The notes: generated by a model not told the origin, from the letters alone. Counted from the first letter of the stretch, positions 21,312 through 33,493 are shown. The stretch: 64,000 nucleotides of DNA from Nemopilema nomurai (GCA_003864495.1 ML133442.1:2339745-2403744), one strand, 5' to 3'. Translations and numbers: made by a program.

Positions 21312-21888
21312 GTAAGTCCTGTCTTCTCACTTCTTTATGTTGCAGTTTTGACACGGCAAAAAAGACATTCTACAATCCTAGATGAGATGTTGCGTACGAG
21401 GAGCAGTATAAAATGTGAACGCAACAGGGACGCATGCAATGTGCAAAGTTTGCAGATATTGAGCTTGCAAAAAGGAAATCGAGCTTTTAGAAGTTGTAAC
21501 TTACAGGATTAGCCAAAAAGAATTTAATTGCACAGGGTTGTATGTTAAAGCAATTTATGAAACTAGAATTTTGATGTAGTCAGCAACTAGTGGTTTTTCC
21601 AATGCTTCAAAACTTCACGATCAATCTCTGATTTGATTACATTTTCAAGATATGAATGTCACCAATTTGTAGATCATTTATATTTTGAATTCTTAAGTCC
21701 CCACACAACACTTTCAAGTTTCAAAATCTGGTATTTGTAGTTTATTTGGTATCATTTTCGCAGGAAAATGTGTAGAACACGAAGAGCTTCATACTATCTT
21801 TCGATGGCTTAGTCTATCTGTAATCTTTTCTTTCCATCAGGATAAAACTCAATTAGTGTTTTTTCTAACCAATTTGTTTTAATTCTAG

Positions 21889-22072
21889 AAAATGTTCCTC
21901 ACATGGTTGTGAACGGAAAACAGCCTGTGAAAATTGCCAACGAAAGACAAGAGACAGAAATGAGAAATTCTGTTCATTAAACGAAGCAAAACGATCCATG
22001 TACATGAATCAAATTACAACCCTCTACCAATGTGCATACCTCATCCTGGTTGCAACCAAAAAGTAAGAATTG
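21889..22072 (+). other. Exon-like segment C with cysteine cluster, unit 1
   Basis: An excellent acceptor (TTTTAATTCTAG, preceded by a CTAAC branch-like site) and a donor (AAA|GTAAGA) bracket an open frame reading KCSSHGCERKTACENCQRKT, later EKFCSLNEAKRSMYMN and ending ILVATKK. The spacing C-x4-C-x5-C-x2-C plus a later cysteine suggests a small metal-binding module. Unit 2 (46219-46393) keeps the splice sites but has frame-breaking indels. No family is recognised. Confidence 0.4.
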
Positions 22073-22079
22073 CGCTTTG

Positions 22080-23108
22080 TACTCATTCTATCCCTTGGTG
22101 TCATAGTGCTTACGGCGAAAATTGTGACTAGAACGCATTTTACGAATGTACCATTCCATCGTCTTGATAAAAAGGTAGCGAAATATGCTTTTAGTTAAAC
22201 CAAATATCTGCGAGGAGAACTTGATGGCCTATGGACGGGAACCTGGTGATCGATGAGTCATTCCAATTAACGTTAAGTGTGGCAGTCACCTTGAAATCAT
22301 AGTGAGAACTATCTTTTATACAGTAAGAGTTAAACTGAAATTTATTGTACCATCAACCTAGGCTTCATTGCTGATGTAAGAATGCTACCTGTACTTGCTC
22401 TTCTATTGAAATATGCCTATAGCTTTGTGAATTATTTTCATAAAATGCGATAACTAGACTTTCTTTCAACTGGCTTTTATCAACTCTTTTCAATGCAACA
22501 AGCTCTTGTCAGATAAATATCCGTTGTACTCCATTTATAATTATGGTTAAGAAACATTTAGTAGATTCTTGTGATATGCATTATGATTCTGTCGGAGGAA
22601 AGTTCCACGCTTCAAGTACGCCTACGCTTCAAGTCAAAAGACTTCAATACTTTTCTTGAAAAACCATCTTGCATTACCTAACAGAAAAACCATCTCGTTT
22701 CTCGTATTGTGAGACTTTCAGTTAAAAGGATGACTGACGAATGCTTAATTAGACACAAATTTATATTTGCTCTGAGTGGTCGTTATCACAGCCAGCCAAT
22801 TCTAACAAGCAACATCTCTATCTTTAATTAATAATTAAACAGGACTTAGAAATTTAGTTTCGGTGAAAACGTAATTGGAATAGAAAACGAAGTATTTCTC
22901 TGAACTTTCTATTCTTGAGCTTAATTTGAATTCCGTGCCCAAACGATTATCCACTAAAGTCTCTCGCTTTTCCCATTTGATAAGGGCTACCATGGACTAT
23001 GAGGCTACAAGGGACTTCAGCTAAGTGTGGGCTAAAGTATCTTATTCCTTTGTGAACAACAATACAAAGAAGATTTGGCCATCTTTTCGTGAAGTTTATT
23101 TTGCCAAT
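22080..23108. other. Anonymous sequence at the end of unit 1
   Basis: AT-rich, no ORF above 60 codons of interest and no recognised element. It is closely matched at 46400-47437, differing mainly by one-base indels. Confidence 0.6.
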
Positions 23109-25060
23109 CGCAGAATGATCTGTAAATTCCTGCTTTCCTTACCCTTTTGGAAGAAAATACATTACTTTTAACTTCGCTGTCACATCATTTTTAGCTTCTT
23201 AACTGAAAAATATGCTTCACCAAAGGAGCCGTAAATCTGTCTGTTTTGGTCCAGACAAGAATCAATGTATAGATGCTCCGTTAAGTGTTCTGCTAAAGTT
23301 TGACATGTCCCTCTCCCGAATTACAAAGCTCAGATACGCTAGGAATCGTGTAACCTATTCATTTTGGTTCATTAGTTTGCAGATAAATATAAATACACAA
23401 CATGAAGACTTTATAATGAAATTTCGATGGTATTCTAGATTCCCAACAAGTGGCGTGCTTTGTTCAAACAAATGTGGAACTGTGGTCTCATGTGATTACA
23501 GAAAGGTGGTCACATCAAGGTGACCGCTATCATGGCTTCAAAAAACAAAGTCCAGTTGCTCGATCCACTCCTTTTTAAAGCAGTGATTGAAGTGGCGGTT
23601 TGTTTCAGCAAGAATTGGTACTCGAATGCATTCAATGTAATGTGACAAGAATTGACTGTCTCATGTGTAATGTATGCGGAGGCTTAGATCTGCCCCTGTT
23701 TTCCCTACCATCAATGAGGGTTCACTTTTCCTTCCAGTACTGATATACCGAAAAGGCAGCAACCGCAACTTTTTCAAAGCATTAACCGCTTCTCTTTCCT
23801 GAGTGTGCGGAAATTTTGATTGAATAAAAGCAATATTGAATAAAGGTATTTGACAAACACTCTATGATATCCATTTCAGTAGAAGGGCAAAAAACAATCA
23901 AATGTAAAAAAACTTGAGCTCAAGACGTTTTGTTCTCGATATAGATTTTGGTCTTTTCAGTCCATATTATTGCATAAGATTTCTGGAAGATTATGGTTTG
24001 CAGAATGCAACATACAATATAATTTGCGACATAGTACGCGAGAAATACCAAAAAGATGTGAATAAATGAAAAGTTGTCTGTAGTTTGGCAGACAGCATTC
24101 TAGTCCTAGTAAAGCGAGTATTGCATTAAAATGCCATCGTCACGCAAGCTATACTTTCCTTAAGATGGTGGTAAAACCGCCAAAGAAACGTTTGATTTCT
24201 GGCGTTGCTTCTTGACAAATATGGCATTTATGAAGGTCTCTTGACAGTGATATGGCTGGAATTTTTGTTGGGTGGCGTTTAGAAAAAAAGTGGCCAACTT
24301 TACTTTTCTGACCAACTTTTTCTCCACAGAAGGTTTCGAGATTTCGAGTACTGAAGACTAAACCCTACTACTCTAAAATGCTCGGGTGCAGGTAGGAGAT
24401 ATGCTGGAAAATGAAGGAAAAGATTGGAACACTGGAATTGACGACAGCTCACATAGTGTAGTGGAATTGGGTGTTGAAACGCTCTAATCCTGACAAATTG
24501 ATATAAATCTGTAATTTGGCACAGATGTTCTATTCTATGTTAGATATGACAAAAAAGCCCCATTAATTGGGAATTGGAAACCCCATATATGGGCGAGCCC
24601 CATAGTGGCCAACCGACAACAGGGAATCAAATCTTTTTTTCGCCAAAACTACATAACATGTACATCTTCTGAAAGGAAAATGCATTATGTACAACTTTTT
24701 AAACATGTTTACCGTTAGTAAGTGAGTTCAATTAAAAGGTGGAATAAGAAAAGGCCAAGCGAATATTGAAATGGCGCGCAGATAATTATGCAATAAATGG
24801 AGTGTGTGCCTTATGTAACGATGAGAAAGGTTGAAGGTATGAAAGGACTGAAAACACAGACCCGAGTCAGTGAAGAAAGAGATTTTGCTGACTTGCAAAG
24901 GTACGTTTTATCAATTAGTGCTGGTGATACTATGTGATTAAATGTAATAAAGTTTGGAGCATTTTAAGTCGAAATGTATTTATGATAGACGTCCATAATA
25001 GACGCAGTGTTAACTTCTTCTTTAGCTACTTGAATAATCCCCTATTGGTACAGTCTTGGT

Positions 25061-25444
25061 TCATTGTGACTGCAGAAGAATGTTGGTTGACACAAGAAAG
25101 GCGTCTACAGCAGATCCTCCAAGAAAGAAGCTACAATCTCTGCCAAAAGTAATTGGAACACCTTGAACATTAAGTGATTTTTCAACCCCCGTTCTATTCC
25201 TGCGTCTCCTTTTAGGTTGCAACCCCTTCCCCCTAAAACATTGTTGGATCGTTAGGTGAAAGCCATAGCTATATGTAAATTCATCACTTGAGTTTGTAGA
25301 GTTATTTTCTTTTGCGCTACACAACATTGTTTGAGGGGCGAGGTGATTAAGCACGCTGCGCGATGCGTAAATTAGAGCAAGTGTTCCAAGACTTTTGGCA
25401 GAGATTGGAGTATGTTTTCTCTGCTCCACAGTAGCTAAGCGCAA
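25061..25444 (-). other. Hypothetical 127-codon ORF, unit 2
   Basis: This is the unit 2 counterpart of the ORF at 1945-2328, same length, with about six amino-acid changes and no frameshift. No family is recognised. Confidence 0.2.
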
Positions 25445-26959
25445 GGGTTCAATTCAGAACTATGCCTTTATTGTCAATACTCATTTCTCGATGGGTGAGC
25501 AGAGTTGATGAAAGGGGTACATGCGCGTCTGCTCACATGCAATAATCTCATTTTTATATTATTTTTGTCGGGGTAAAGCCGTAATTCTACTACACTAACA
25601 AGCTCCAGGAGAGCAACATATTTTGCTAATTCTTTAAATTTTAAAGCAGACATTCGAAACATTTGAAAAATAATTTTGAATCGGACACTTTTTTTATCGA
25701 ATAAGCAAGAGGTAGTCTCACCTTTACCGATTCCCTTAAAGTGCATATGACACGAAAAATTTTATTCGCTTAAACTATCAACTAAACATCGCTGGTAACG
25801 ATGGTGAACTTCGATTTTTCATTTTCGACCTACTTTTCTCGAAAATCGGGGTTTTCTGACACTCACTTTGGCCAAAATGTGTCATAAGAAAAACGCGGTC
25901 GGGCAGGCGGTCACATGACCTCTGTGACGTAAAGTGGTTGTGTATCGTTCAAATAGAACTGAGCTGCTGTATGGTTTGACTATGTGATGGCACAACTGTT
26001 CTCCCCCAGAGGGGTTTTTTGCATTATTATTACTCAAGCAATGTCTGAAAACTGCTGCACCAACAGAAGCTCGATGCATTGTTTAACTTTGCACAAGTTT
26101 TGACGTTCTCCTCGATACCTGTTTTTGACACCAGAAACACCAAAACATTCCTTTGATGAGATGCTGTACCTTCAGTCCGCAAACCAAAACAAGACGAAGA
26201 GCTTGGCAAGCGTCAAAAGCTCATGGTGAGTAATATGTTTGATATTGTTTTGGATAACTGCCTATCAAATTCCTATTGTTTTACACCTGAAGTACGTTGT
26301 CGATGATGCCAAATAAACACCGGGGGCACCCACATAATACTTTTTATGTGAATGCGCATTGTATTCCCCGCAGTCACTTATATTTTAGTATTGTATTGGG
26401 GCTCCAGACTCCTGCTTCTGATGGCCTTGACAGATACTAGAAGTTCCTGGTAACTGGACAATCTACTACATTAGGCACTCCTTGCCTCACCAATGTCAAT
26501 GTCAGCATTTTTGTACATTAAAACATCCCTGATGTTAATTTTTCAGTTAGTTTGATAACTTTCTAAAATAATTGCAATACATAATCAAACTAATTCAATA
26601 TCTCCTGTAATGTTTAAAATATTTAATTAAAACTTTCTTTGGGGTACAGATGCAAATTTCAAGCGAGAAAATTGATTAACAAAAACAAAACATGTGTACA
26701 TATTTAATTATTTCTCTTTATTATTTTCATTTTATAGCTTTCACATTTCAAAGTTTATTGTTAGGTAAACGTGATTCACAAGTATTTGTTAAAAACCAGT
26801 ACGAAATATCCTCCACAGCTCATAAAAGGAACAAACATTGATGAGAGACCATCGACTACTGAGGCGACAAGTTTATCCGATGTTGCATCCACTTCAACTG
26901 CAAAAGTAGAAACAGAAAGCCAGATAAGCGACTTCGTTCAACTTGAAGAGCCTGACCAA

Positions 26960-27118
26960 AAAGCGTGATTTTTGGATTCAATGTACACCCGGTCCGTGAT
27001 GCCCTCAAAAACAAGCTTCCGATACGCCGCAGTACAAGCTTCCCATGGACTTCCTTGGCAGCATCGGTACTCCCTTGCACCAACAAGAAGCCCAGTTTGA
27101 CACTTACCACACACACAC
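26960..27118 (-). CDS. Exon 2: P2X7 C-terminal-like cysteine domain, unit 2
   Basis: An acceptor, ATTCTTAG, at 27119-27126 precedes GTGTGTGTGTGG. Joining exon 1 (TG) with the first G restores a Trp and gives NEWCVCGKCQ, then a REYRCCQ stretch. The W-C-x-C-G-x-C ... CC arrangement matches the zinc-binding cytoplasmic tail of P2X7 receptors, a domain I recall as also occurring in cnidarian transposon-borne proteins. The phase fit supports a real splice. After KNHA the similarity fades, so the domain is C-terminally incomplete. There is no P2X channel region, so this is not a receptor gene. Confidence 0.6.
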
Positions 27119-27328
27119 CTAAGAATTAATAACAATAAAATATAAACCAACCCCAAGCCGTTTTCGTTTTGGCAAGTCATATTTTAACTTTGCCCACAAA
27201 ACTCATCAGCCTAGGCTAGGCCATTTTTGGAAAACTTTTATCAGGTTATGGTACCTGAAAACAGCCACGATGCAAAGCGAATACGGAATTTCTAACTTTA
27301 AAACTCAATGATGATTTATCCTACTCAC

Positions 27329-27549
27329 CATTCATTCAGAGGAATAATTCCTCGCCGTCGATCAAGCAGTTGGGAAGGCCGTATCCTCATCTTCTGACTG
27401 GTCTCTTTCGATTGCCGTGCCAGCTTCGCCTGGCTCCGCGTCCGAATTTCCCCCAGACGAAACGAATTGTTCGTTCTGGTATGGTAAAAAAGCCCACCAG
27501 AAGCACCTATAAGCTCTTCTTGTTCACTTTCTTCGAAAACTGAAGCCAT
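27329..27549 (-). CDS. Exon 1 of the TIR-element gene, unit 2
   Basis: It starts at a true ATG (27549-27547) giving MASVFEESEQEELIGASGG and runs about 73 codons through a basic RTRSQAKLARQSK stretch to PLNE. It ends at a strong donor, AATG|GTGAGT (27329/27328), leaving two bases, TG, for the next codon. A 210-base intron follows. The exon is intact here and in unit 3 copy B (54692-54912), but frameshifted by small deletions in unit 3 copy A (about 51870-52055). Function is unknown; the N-terminus is acidic and then basic with no recognised motif. Confidence 0.6.
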
Positions 27550-29065
27550 CGAGCTCTAACATTCTCTGTCTGACACGATTACATGGTCGCAAGTAAAATT
27601 CCGCCGTACTGTTTCTTGTTAGGAAGCAATCTAAACTTTTCACTAACACAACTACTTTACGTCACTTCAAACTCGACCCAATCCCTTATGACAGATTTTG
27701 AGGCAAAAAATCGACTTTGAAACAGCTGTAACTACGAAAGTACACGTCTTTCGAAAATTTTAAGGTTATTTTCGTAATCAGCGTACTCGATTTAGTCAGA
27801 CGGTGAAATAAAAATTTTCGTGTCATATGCACTATAAGTCAAAGTTGTGTCTTTTCTAGGTAGTTTCAAGCACAGATAACATTCTACTTCTTCAATTTCC
27901 AACAGTTTCTGTCGCATGAAAGGGAATAGCATAACCTTTCTTCGTCGATTTACAGCTGCAATGTGATTCTGGCTGTCATCCCGTCTCCATTTTCTCGTGT
28001 GCACGGGGTTTTCTTTTCTTTCAAATCTTCTTTACGCTTGGGCAAATGGTGGTCGACCTTTAGTCAGCAAATGTCTCACCATAAGTTCGAAATGATGGAG
28101 TTTTACCAGTGTAATATGCCTCTTTCCACAGCATTTGGAAACTAGCGCAGGCAACAACATCAAATTTTACGCTCCGTGCGCTACGATTCTTGGCCTGCGC
28201 GCAATAGACCCTGCTTAGTATTCAAGTGGTGATCAAAAGTCCCCACCTTATGTTTTAATTAAACTACGAGACAGGTCAATGAAGCCTTTGGCAAATCGGG
28301 CTAAATTGGAGAATAGAGTGTTGTTTGTAACGCTGGCTGAAGAAGGACAAGGATAATATTCGACAAAATACTTAACTAGCAATATATTGTGTTAACTAGC
28401 AATACCAGAAACAATTACCGTCGTGGAATATATCAGCTTTTGAGATCTATCTAATAAGCACTGAAGAAAATTTTCATACACAGGGCCTCTGACTCAAGTT
28501 TTGAAGTAGAGGGTGGCCAAATTTGTCTTTAGCCACACCCTTTCTGTACCACGCCCCAGAGACAAGCTGCTGGGTCTTCAGTTTAATTTATGCTCTTTTT
28601 CAAAAGTTTGGTTTGCTTTTCTTAATAATTATTGACTCATCGTGTGAGAACTTTAGCTTTTTGGAAAGAAGCAAAATAATACGGGAAGCAAAAAGGTTAA
28701 TCAAATAACAAGCAAATGTTAACCATATATTTTATGACAATCTGATTTCTTGAAAGTACCAAATGAATGGTACCACTCTTAATGCAATGACACAATTTGA
28801 TTCCCTGCGTTACAAAATTCAGCTCATCCTGATTGTAACGAAATCCGTGTAGGTTAACTGAATGTAACTATGAAGGTAAGTCAGTCGTGATTCAGGATAT
28901 GAGGAATACAGCCGTACAAACCAGGGTCTCTTATTAGCGTATGTGATATGCTTGCATTGCATATACATTCTGCAGAAATGCACGGATTTAAACTGAAGTC
29001 AACAATCAAGTATGGATCCTGTAACAAATTATTTCAAACTTGCAAAATGTGGGAGGAAGCAATTA

Positions 29066-29483
29066 CACGCTTTTTTATAAGGAACCTACCACAAGGCCTA
29101 GTTCCAAAAGTTCCTTATTCGTAGACCTCAAGTCATCAGATTTTAGTTCCAAAAGTTCCTTAAAAGTTCCTTAAAAGTTCCTTAAAAGTTCCTTAAAAGT
29201 TCCTTAATTTTCAATGCACATCAATAAGCTTTAACACTGGCGGCGAGATAGAATATGCGGAAACTACTCGATGAAGCACTTGACACACGAATAGCAAACA
29301 ATCTATGCGAGTATTGGCTGCAAATGAATGGAACGGGCTTTTTAGCTCTTGTGCTTGCAGTTATAAAAAAATTACTAATCGAAAAGTTCTTTAGGGATTT
29401 CGTTTTTAGTAGTTTAGTTCTTTAAATACTTCGGCCTTCTTCATGTAGGTTCCTTATAAAGTGGTTCCTTATAAAAAACCGTG
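29066..29483. mobile_element. TA-flanked MITE, unit 2
   Basis: A 418-bp element with inverted ends CACGCTTTTTTATAAGG and CACGGTTTTTTATAAGG (about 21 bases, one mismatch), flanked by TA on both sides. Unit 1 has a single TA at the same site (3833-3834). TA duplication suggests a Tc1/mariner-type mobiliser. Inside is a microsatellite of AAAAGTTCCTT, about five copies here and about two in unit 3. It has no coding capacity. Confidence 0.9.
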
Positions 29484-29764
29484 TACATGGATTCATGTGT
29501 CCTTGGGTGCCCGAAATGTGTCCAGAATTAAAATCAAATCTCCTAGATGGCTTTGATAGTATTTTGGAAACCCTAGGATTTGGCGTGTACTCGCTTCGTC
29601 CTCTAGTTTGTGGTTAACTTCAGAAAAAGAAGCAAAATGCCCTTCAAGCAGTGGTAACAGCAATCAGAAAAAAATGGCGAGGGGGAGTTTCAGGACCATT
29701 CCCTATAACTTAAACGAATCCTTAAATTTTTCTGCTATTTTCTCAATCTGGTCATTTCTGATCA

Positions 29765-29870
29765 ATCAAAACCACTTTTAAAGTTGATCCATCCAGCCCA
29801 CTTTTAAAGTTCATCAATCCAACCAACATTGAAACGCGATCCATCGAGCACACTTTTAGAGTTTATCCAT
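29765..29870 (-). repeat. 26-bp minisatellite, left inverted array, unit 2
   Basis: About four copies in reverse-complement orientation (CCACTTTTAAAGTTGATCC), including a GAAACGCGATCC variant that matches the inverse of a specific subunit in the right array. Confidence 0.85.
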
Positions 29871-30148
29871 CCTGGTTTTCAATGAACTGTATAATATAAG
29901 AAATAGGTTTGAGTCCTGAAGCCGGAAAGAGCTGGTAAAGTCTGGCTTTCAGTATGCCATTCTTAGTTAGTAGATCCATCACAGACTAGGTACCTTCGCG
30001 TTAAGCTAACAAGTGTCAACCTATCATGGGAAGAGGTTTAGCAGGATTTCTGCAAAAAGCTTTTACTTTCGACAAGAACCAATGATGTATTCGTGTTAAA
30101 GCTCGGATCTCTGCTGAAACTGGTTGCTTCTAGCAGGAGCCAAGAATC

Positions 30149-30430
30149 ATGCAATGTGTGTTGTATGAGTCCAAGTATCTGTTCTTATGGGAACGCTGTC
30201 CTAACTGCATACCTGAAACGAAGTTTTTCTTCAGCAAAAGGACAGCAGCAAAAACGAAGTTTTTCCAACCGCTGGACAGTTGCCTTGCGAATTTCCTAGA
30301 AGGGACTTCATACGATGACTTTATATCGTATTTCATTGAACGAGCAGTGAGCTTTTTATTCAGAATATACAAGCAATTACGAACTTTGTTCATTATAATG
30401 TATTGTAATTTATTATCGCGCTTTTCGTGA
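30149..30430 (+). other. Hypothetical ORF, 93 codons, unit 2
   Basis: Counterpart of 4786-5040 with a one-codon deletion after PNC, a shorter middle and an extended end. No family is recognised. Confidence 0.2.
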
Positions 30431-31689
30431 TCAGATGTAAAGTATCAATGACCCAAAGCTAAGCATTTTTGCAAAATATTTAACGTTTTTGGCTTAAATA
30501 GTTTAATTTGGGCTACTGCAATTTGTAGGACTTGATTTTTTATGTAGACAATGTACATCGAGTTTGAAAATTAAGTTCTTCTCTGATGAAAGCAAAGCTG
30601 TTTTCTCGAAGGATTCAAATTTGGACAGAGTCGCAGAGAAAAGGAGATTCATAAATGATTATCCTGAATGATTATTCTTCTCCGATGCAAATGTCGGCAA
30701 TCATGATCGGAAGGTGGCACATTTGCTGGCCCTTCTTTTCATTTGCCTTGCCATTCGTTTGCAATATATTTCTTCGTCTTCTTTTTCTTCATTCCGCCTG
30801 CTCCTGCGAAGCAAGTTTTCAAAGAACTTCTTGCCACCTTTTTCACATCGTAAACGTTTTCACATCTTCTTCTTTTGCTTCTCCGAAGGAGCATAACTGC
30901 CAAGAAATCAAGTTAATCACATTTCGCCGAATTTTCTACACATTTTACAAAGCCAAAATGTTCCGTGAATTGTTCCAAAGAAATCTGGTACAATATACTG
31001 TATATGAGAAGCTAGGCTTTTTTACAAAAGCATCATTGCTATTTCAAATATAACTCAACCGGAGACTTGCCAATTAATTTCTTCTGCAACAATGCACTGC
31101 AAAAATTATGCACATTCATGCCCAACAACAATTGTGATAAAATCAATTATTATATTAAAGAAAAAACACTTGATACATTAATTTTTATAAAGTCGATTCT
31201 AATTTTCTAAAACTTTGCAGGTTGCACATACATATCTGGCAAAGAATCGACCACAAAATTTGTTGCTACCTGAAACAAAATAATGACATTTACTCATATG
31301 GATCTTTATCTCCTTCTTTTAGATCGTGTCGTGTTGGGCATAAACGTTTGCGTAAAAGGAATTTACCACTACAGCCTCACAAATAAAGTGAGGTATTGTT
31401 CTTGGACTGCACTTACAATTTAAAGACATGGCATTTTGACTAAAAGAATACATTTTTTGCTTCAGAATGAGAAACTTGCACCAGAAAAAGTTATGACATT
31501 CCTTTGGCTGCAATTTTATAAATAAAACCCTCTATACCAAAACGAAACAGTTTATTTTACATTTTAATTATTTATGTTCAATATTTCTAATAAACCCTCT
31601 TCAAATATGAAATTTAGAAGCAAAAAATTTCTCCGGTTCACAGCCTTGAAGCCGTCAGTTCCACTAGACTCTGATTTAGCAAAGTTTTG

Positions 31690-31972
31690 GCTTTCTTGAG
31701 TGTTTTTCACAACTTTGTTGAGAGTAATTAAACCATGAGCTTCGAAGTAGATGTTTGTATCATCAACAGAAAGGGAGGACGAAATCTTGGAAGACGATAT
31801 GGGAAGATCATTAATGAAATTAGAAGCAAAAGGGGCCCAAGGACAAACCCTTGGAGCATACCAAAAATAAAACTCAAATGACTAGAAATGAAACCATTTA
31901 CAGATTTCTACTGACTTCGGTTAGTAGGATAAGAGCTAAACCACCCAAGAGCTGTCCTTTGAATACCATCAT
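31690..31972 (-). pseudogene. Decayed LINE reverse transcriptase fragment, unit 2
   Basis: Counterpart of 6440-6745. The same motifs are present but spread over more than one frame by small indels: a GLSLGP version of the QGxVLGP motif, and the DDTN codons. It flanks the long minisatellite at 31983. Confidence 0.7.
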
Positions 31973-31982
31973 GTTACAAATT

Positions 31983-32680
31983 AGATTGATCAATTTCAAA
32001 AGTGGGTTGGATTGATCAATTTTAAAAGTGGGTTGGATTGATCAACTTTAAAAGTGTGTTCGATGGATCACCTTTCAAAATGTGTTTGATGGATTGCGTT
32101 TCAATGTTGGTTCGATTGGTCAACTTTAAAAGTGGGTTGGATTGATCAATTTCAAAAGTGGGTTGGATTGATCAATTTTAAAAGTGGGTTGGATTGATCA
32201 ACTTTAAAAGTGTGTTCGATGGATCACCTTTCAAAATGGGTTTGATGGATTGCATTTCAATGTTGGTTCGATTGATCAACTTTAAAAGTGGGTTGGATTG
32301 ATCAATTTCAAAAGTGGGTTGGATTGATCAATTTTAAAAGTGGGTTGGATTGATCAACTTTAAAATTGTGTTCGATGGATCACCTTTCAAAATGGGTTTG
32401 ATGGACTGCGTTTCAATGTTGGTTCGATTGATCAACTTTAAAAGTGGGTTGGATTGATCAATTTAAAAAGTGGGTTGGATTGATCAATTTTAAAAGTGGG
32501 TTGGATTGATCAACTTTAAAAGTGTGTTCGATGGATCACCTTTCAAAATGGGTTTGATGGATTGCGTTTCAATGTTGGTTCGATTGATCAACTTTAAAAG
32601 TGGGTTGGATTGATCAATTTCAAGTGGGTTGGATTGATCAATTTCAAAAGTGGGTTGGATTGATCAACTTTAATAAGGCG
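31983..32680 (+). repeat. Higher-order 26-bp minisatellite, right array, unit 2
   Basis: About 27 copies of the 26-bp unit. Distinct subunits (GTTCGATGGATCACC, then GATGGATTGCGTTTCAATG) recur together: CGATGGATCA occurs at 32061, 32217, 32373 and 32529, an exact 156-bp spacing. The array is thus a higher-order repeat of six subunits, amplified about four times in unit 2 only. Confidence 0.93.
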
Positions 32681-33493
32681 GTACCGCTGCATGAGATTTC
32701 GGGCTTTGTTGTGTTCCATGTGGATCTCCTCCATGAAATTGTTGCGAAAAGGGTACATCATAGAATTTCCGGATTAGTAAAGATTCTAATTTTGATGGGT
32801 ATTTCACGTAATCCCTTCCCAGTCTCTCCTTTATTTTAAACGTTGTCTGAAAAAGTCAAAATCGTTTAGTATTGAGGTTATCACACCTTATTAACTAACT
32901 TTGAAAAGACCCACAAGTCAAGATCTACCAAAGTTATTCGTTTGTCTTTGTTCTAAAAGGTGGACCTGAGTTGCGTTAAAGCAGACTCTTTGTTGAGTAA
33001 CCGAATGGGTCTTTGATCTTTTGAGTGCATTCCCTTGAACAGCAGGATGTTGTAAAAGCAGTGCCTCAACAATTTTCATAACTGTGCAAAAAAGCATACC
33101 TAGTGGTGTATGGGCCACAAAAGTATGCAATTTAATAGGCCCGGCTAGAATTTGACTTTATAAAGTTCACTTTATTGAGTTCTCTTTTTAAGTTAGCTAA
33201 GGTTATCCTGGGAAAGAAGGAGGCAAACTCTTTTGTACCATGGACCATGTATTTTTGTAACTATATACTGTACTTTACACCACTACACTTATATATCACT
33301 CAGCTCGGCAATGTTAACATCTGAAATGACAACGAATAATTTCAGACTTCAACTCGTTTGAGTTTTAGATTCTCACTTACTCTAAAAGCAACCATGTTAG
33401 TGGTTCCCAGAGGACAAACCATATAAAAATTGTGTATCAAAAGCCACCTTACCGCTGCCAGTTCCACTTTTATCTAATATTCTCCCATGCAGT

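Larger units (their letters stand above)
1..23108 (+). repeat. Large tandem segmental repeat, unit 1
   Basis: The sequence beginning CGCAGAATGATCTGTAAATT at position 1 recurs at 23109 and 47438, and everything after it recurs in the same order. Unit 1 is therefore the first of three head-to-tail copies, each about 23-24 kb. Unit boundaries in a tandem array are arbitrary; these are set by the window start. Unit 1 lacks the TIR element and the MITE found in the other units. It has a private segment at about 4240-4530, the longest version of the 7505-7790 region, seven rather than five structured-RNA monomers, and a doubled 577-bp exon segment at 19.9-21.0 kb. Confidence 0.95.
25740..27833 (-). 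mobile_element. TIR DNA transposon with P2X7-tail-like gene, unit 2
   Basis: The element starts AGTGCATATGACACG at 25740 and ends with its exact inverse, CGTGTCATATGCACT, at 27833; the inverted repeats extend to about 23 bases. It is preceded by TTAA and followed by ATAA, while unit 1 has a single TTAA (2621-2624) at the same place. This fits a TTAA target duplication with one mutation, as in Kolobok or piggyBac superfamilies, or a 3-bp TAA duplication. No transposase core is recognised. The minus strand carries two exons encoding a cysteine-rich domain. Confidence 0.88.

Noticed and set aside
26040..26225. THAP-domain transposase start at the left of the TIR element (MSENCC..., then DAVPSV)
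   Set aside because: The cysteines and the AVP-like motif are in different frames with stops between them, and the required spacing and histidine are not seen.
27069..27549. P2X receptor gene
   Set aside because: Only the tail-type cysteine domain is present, inside a DNA transposon; no transmembrane or ectodomain sequence is found.
29150..29215. CRISPR-like regular repeats (AAAAGTTCCTT)
   Set aside because: The repeats abut with no spacers and lie inside a MITE; it is a microsatellite.
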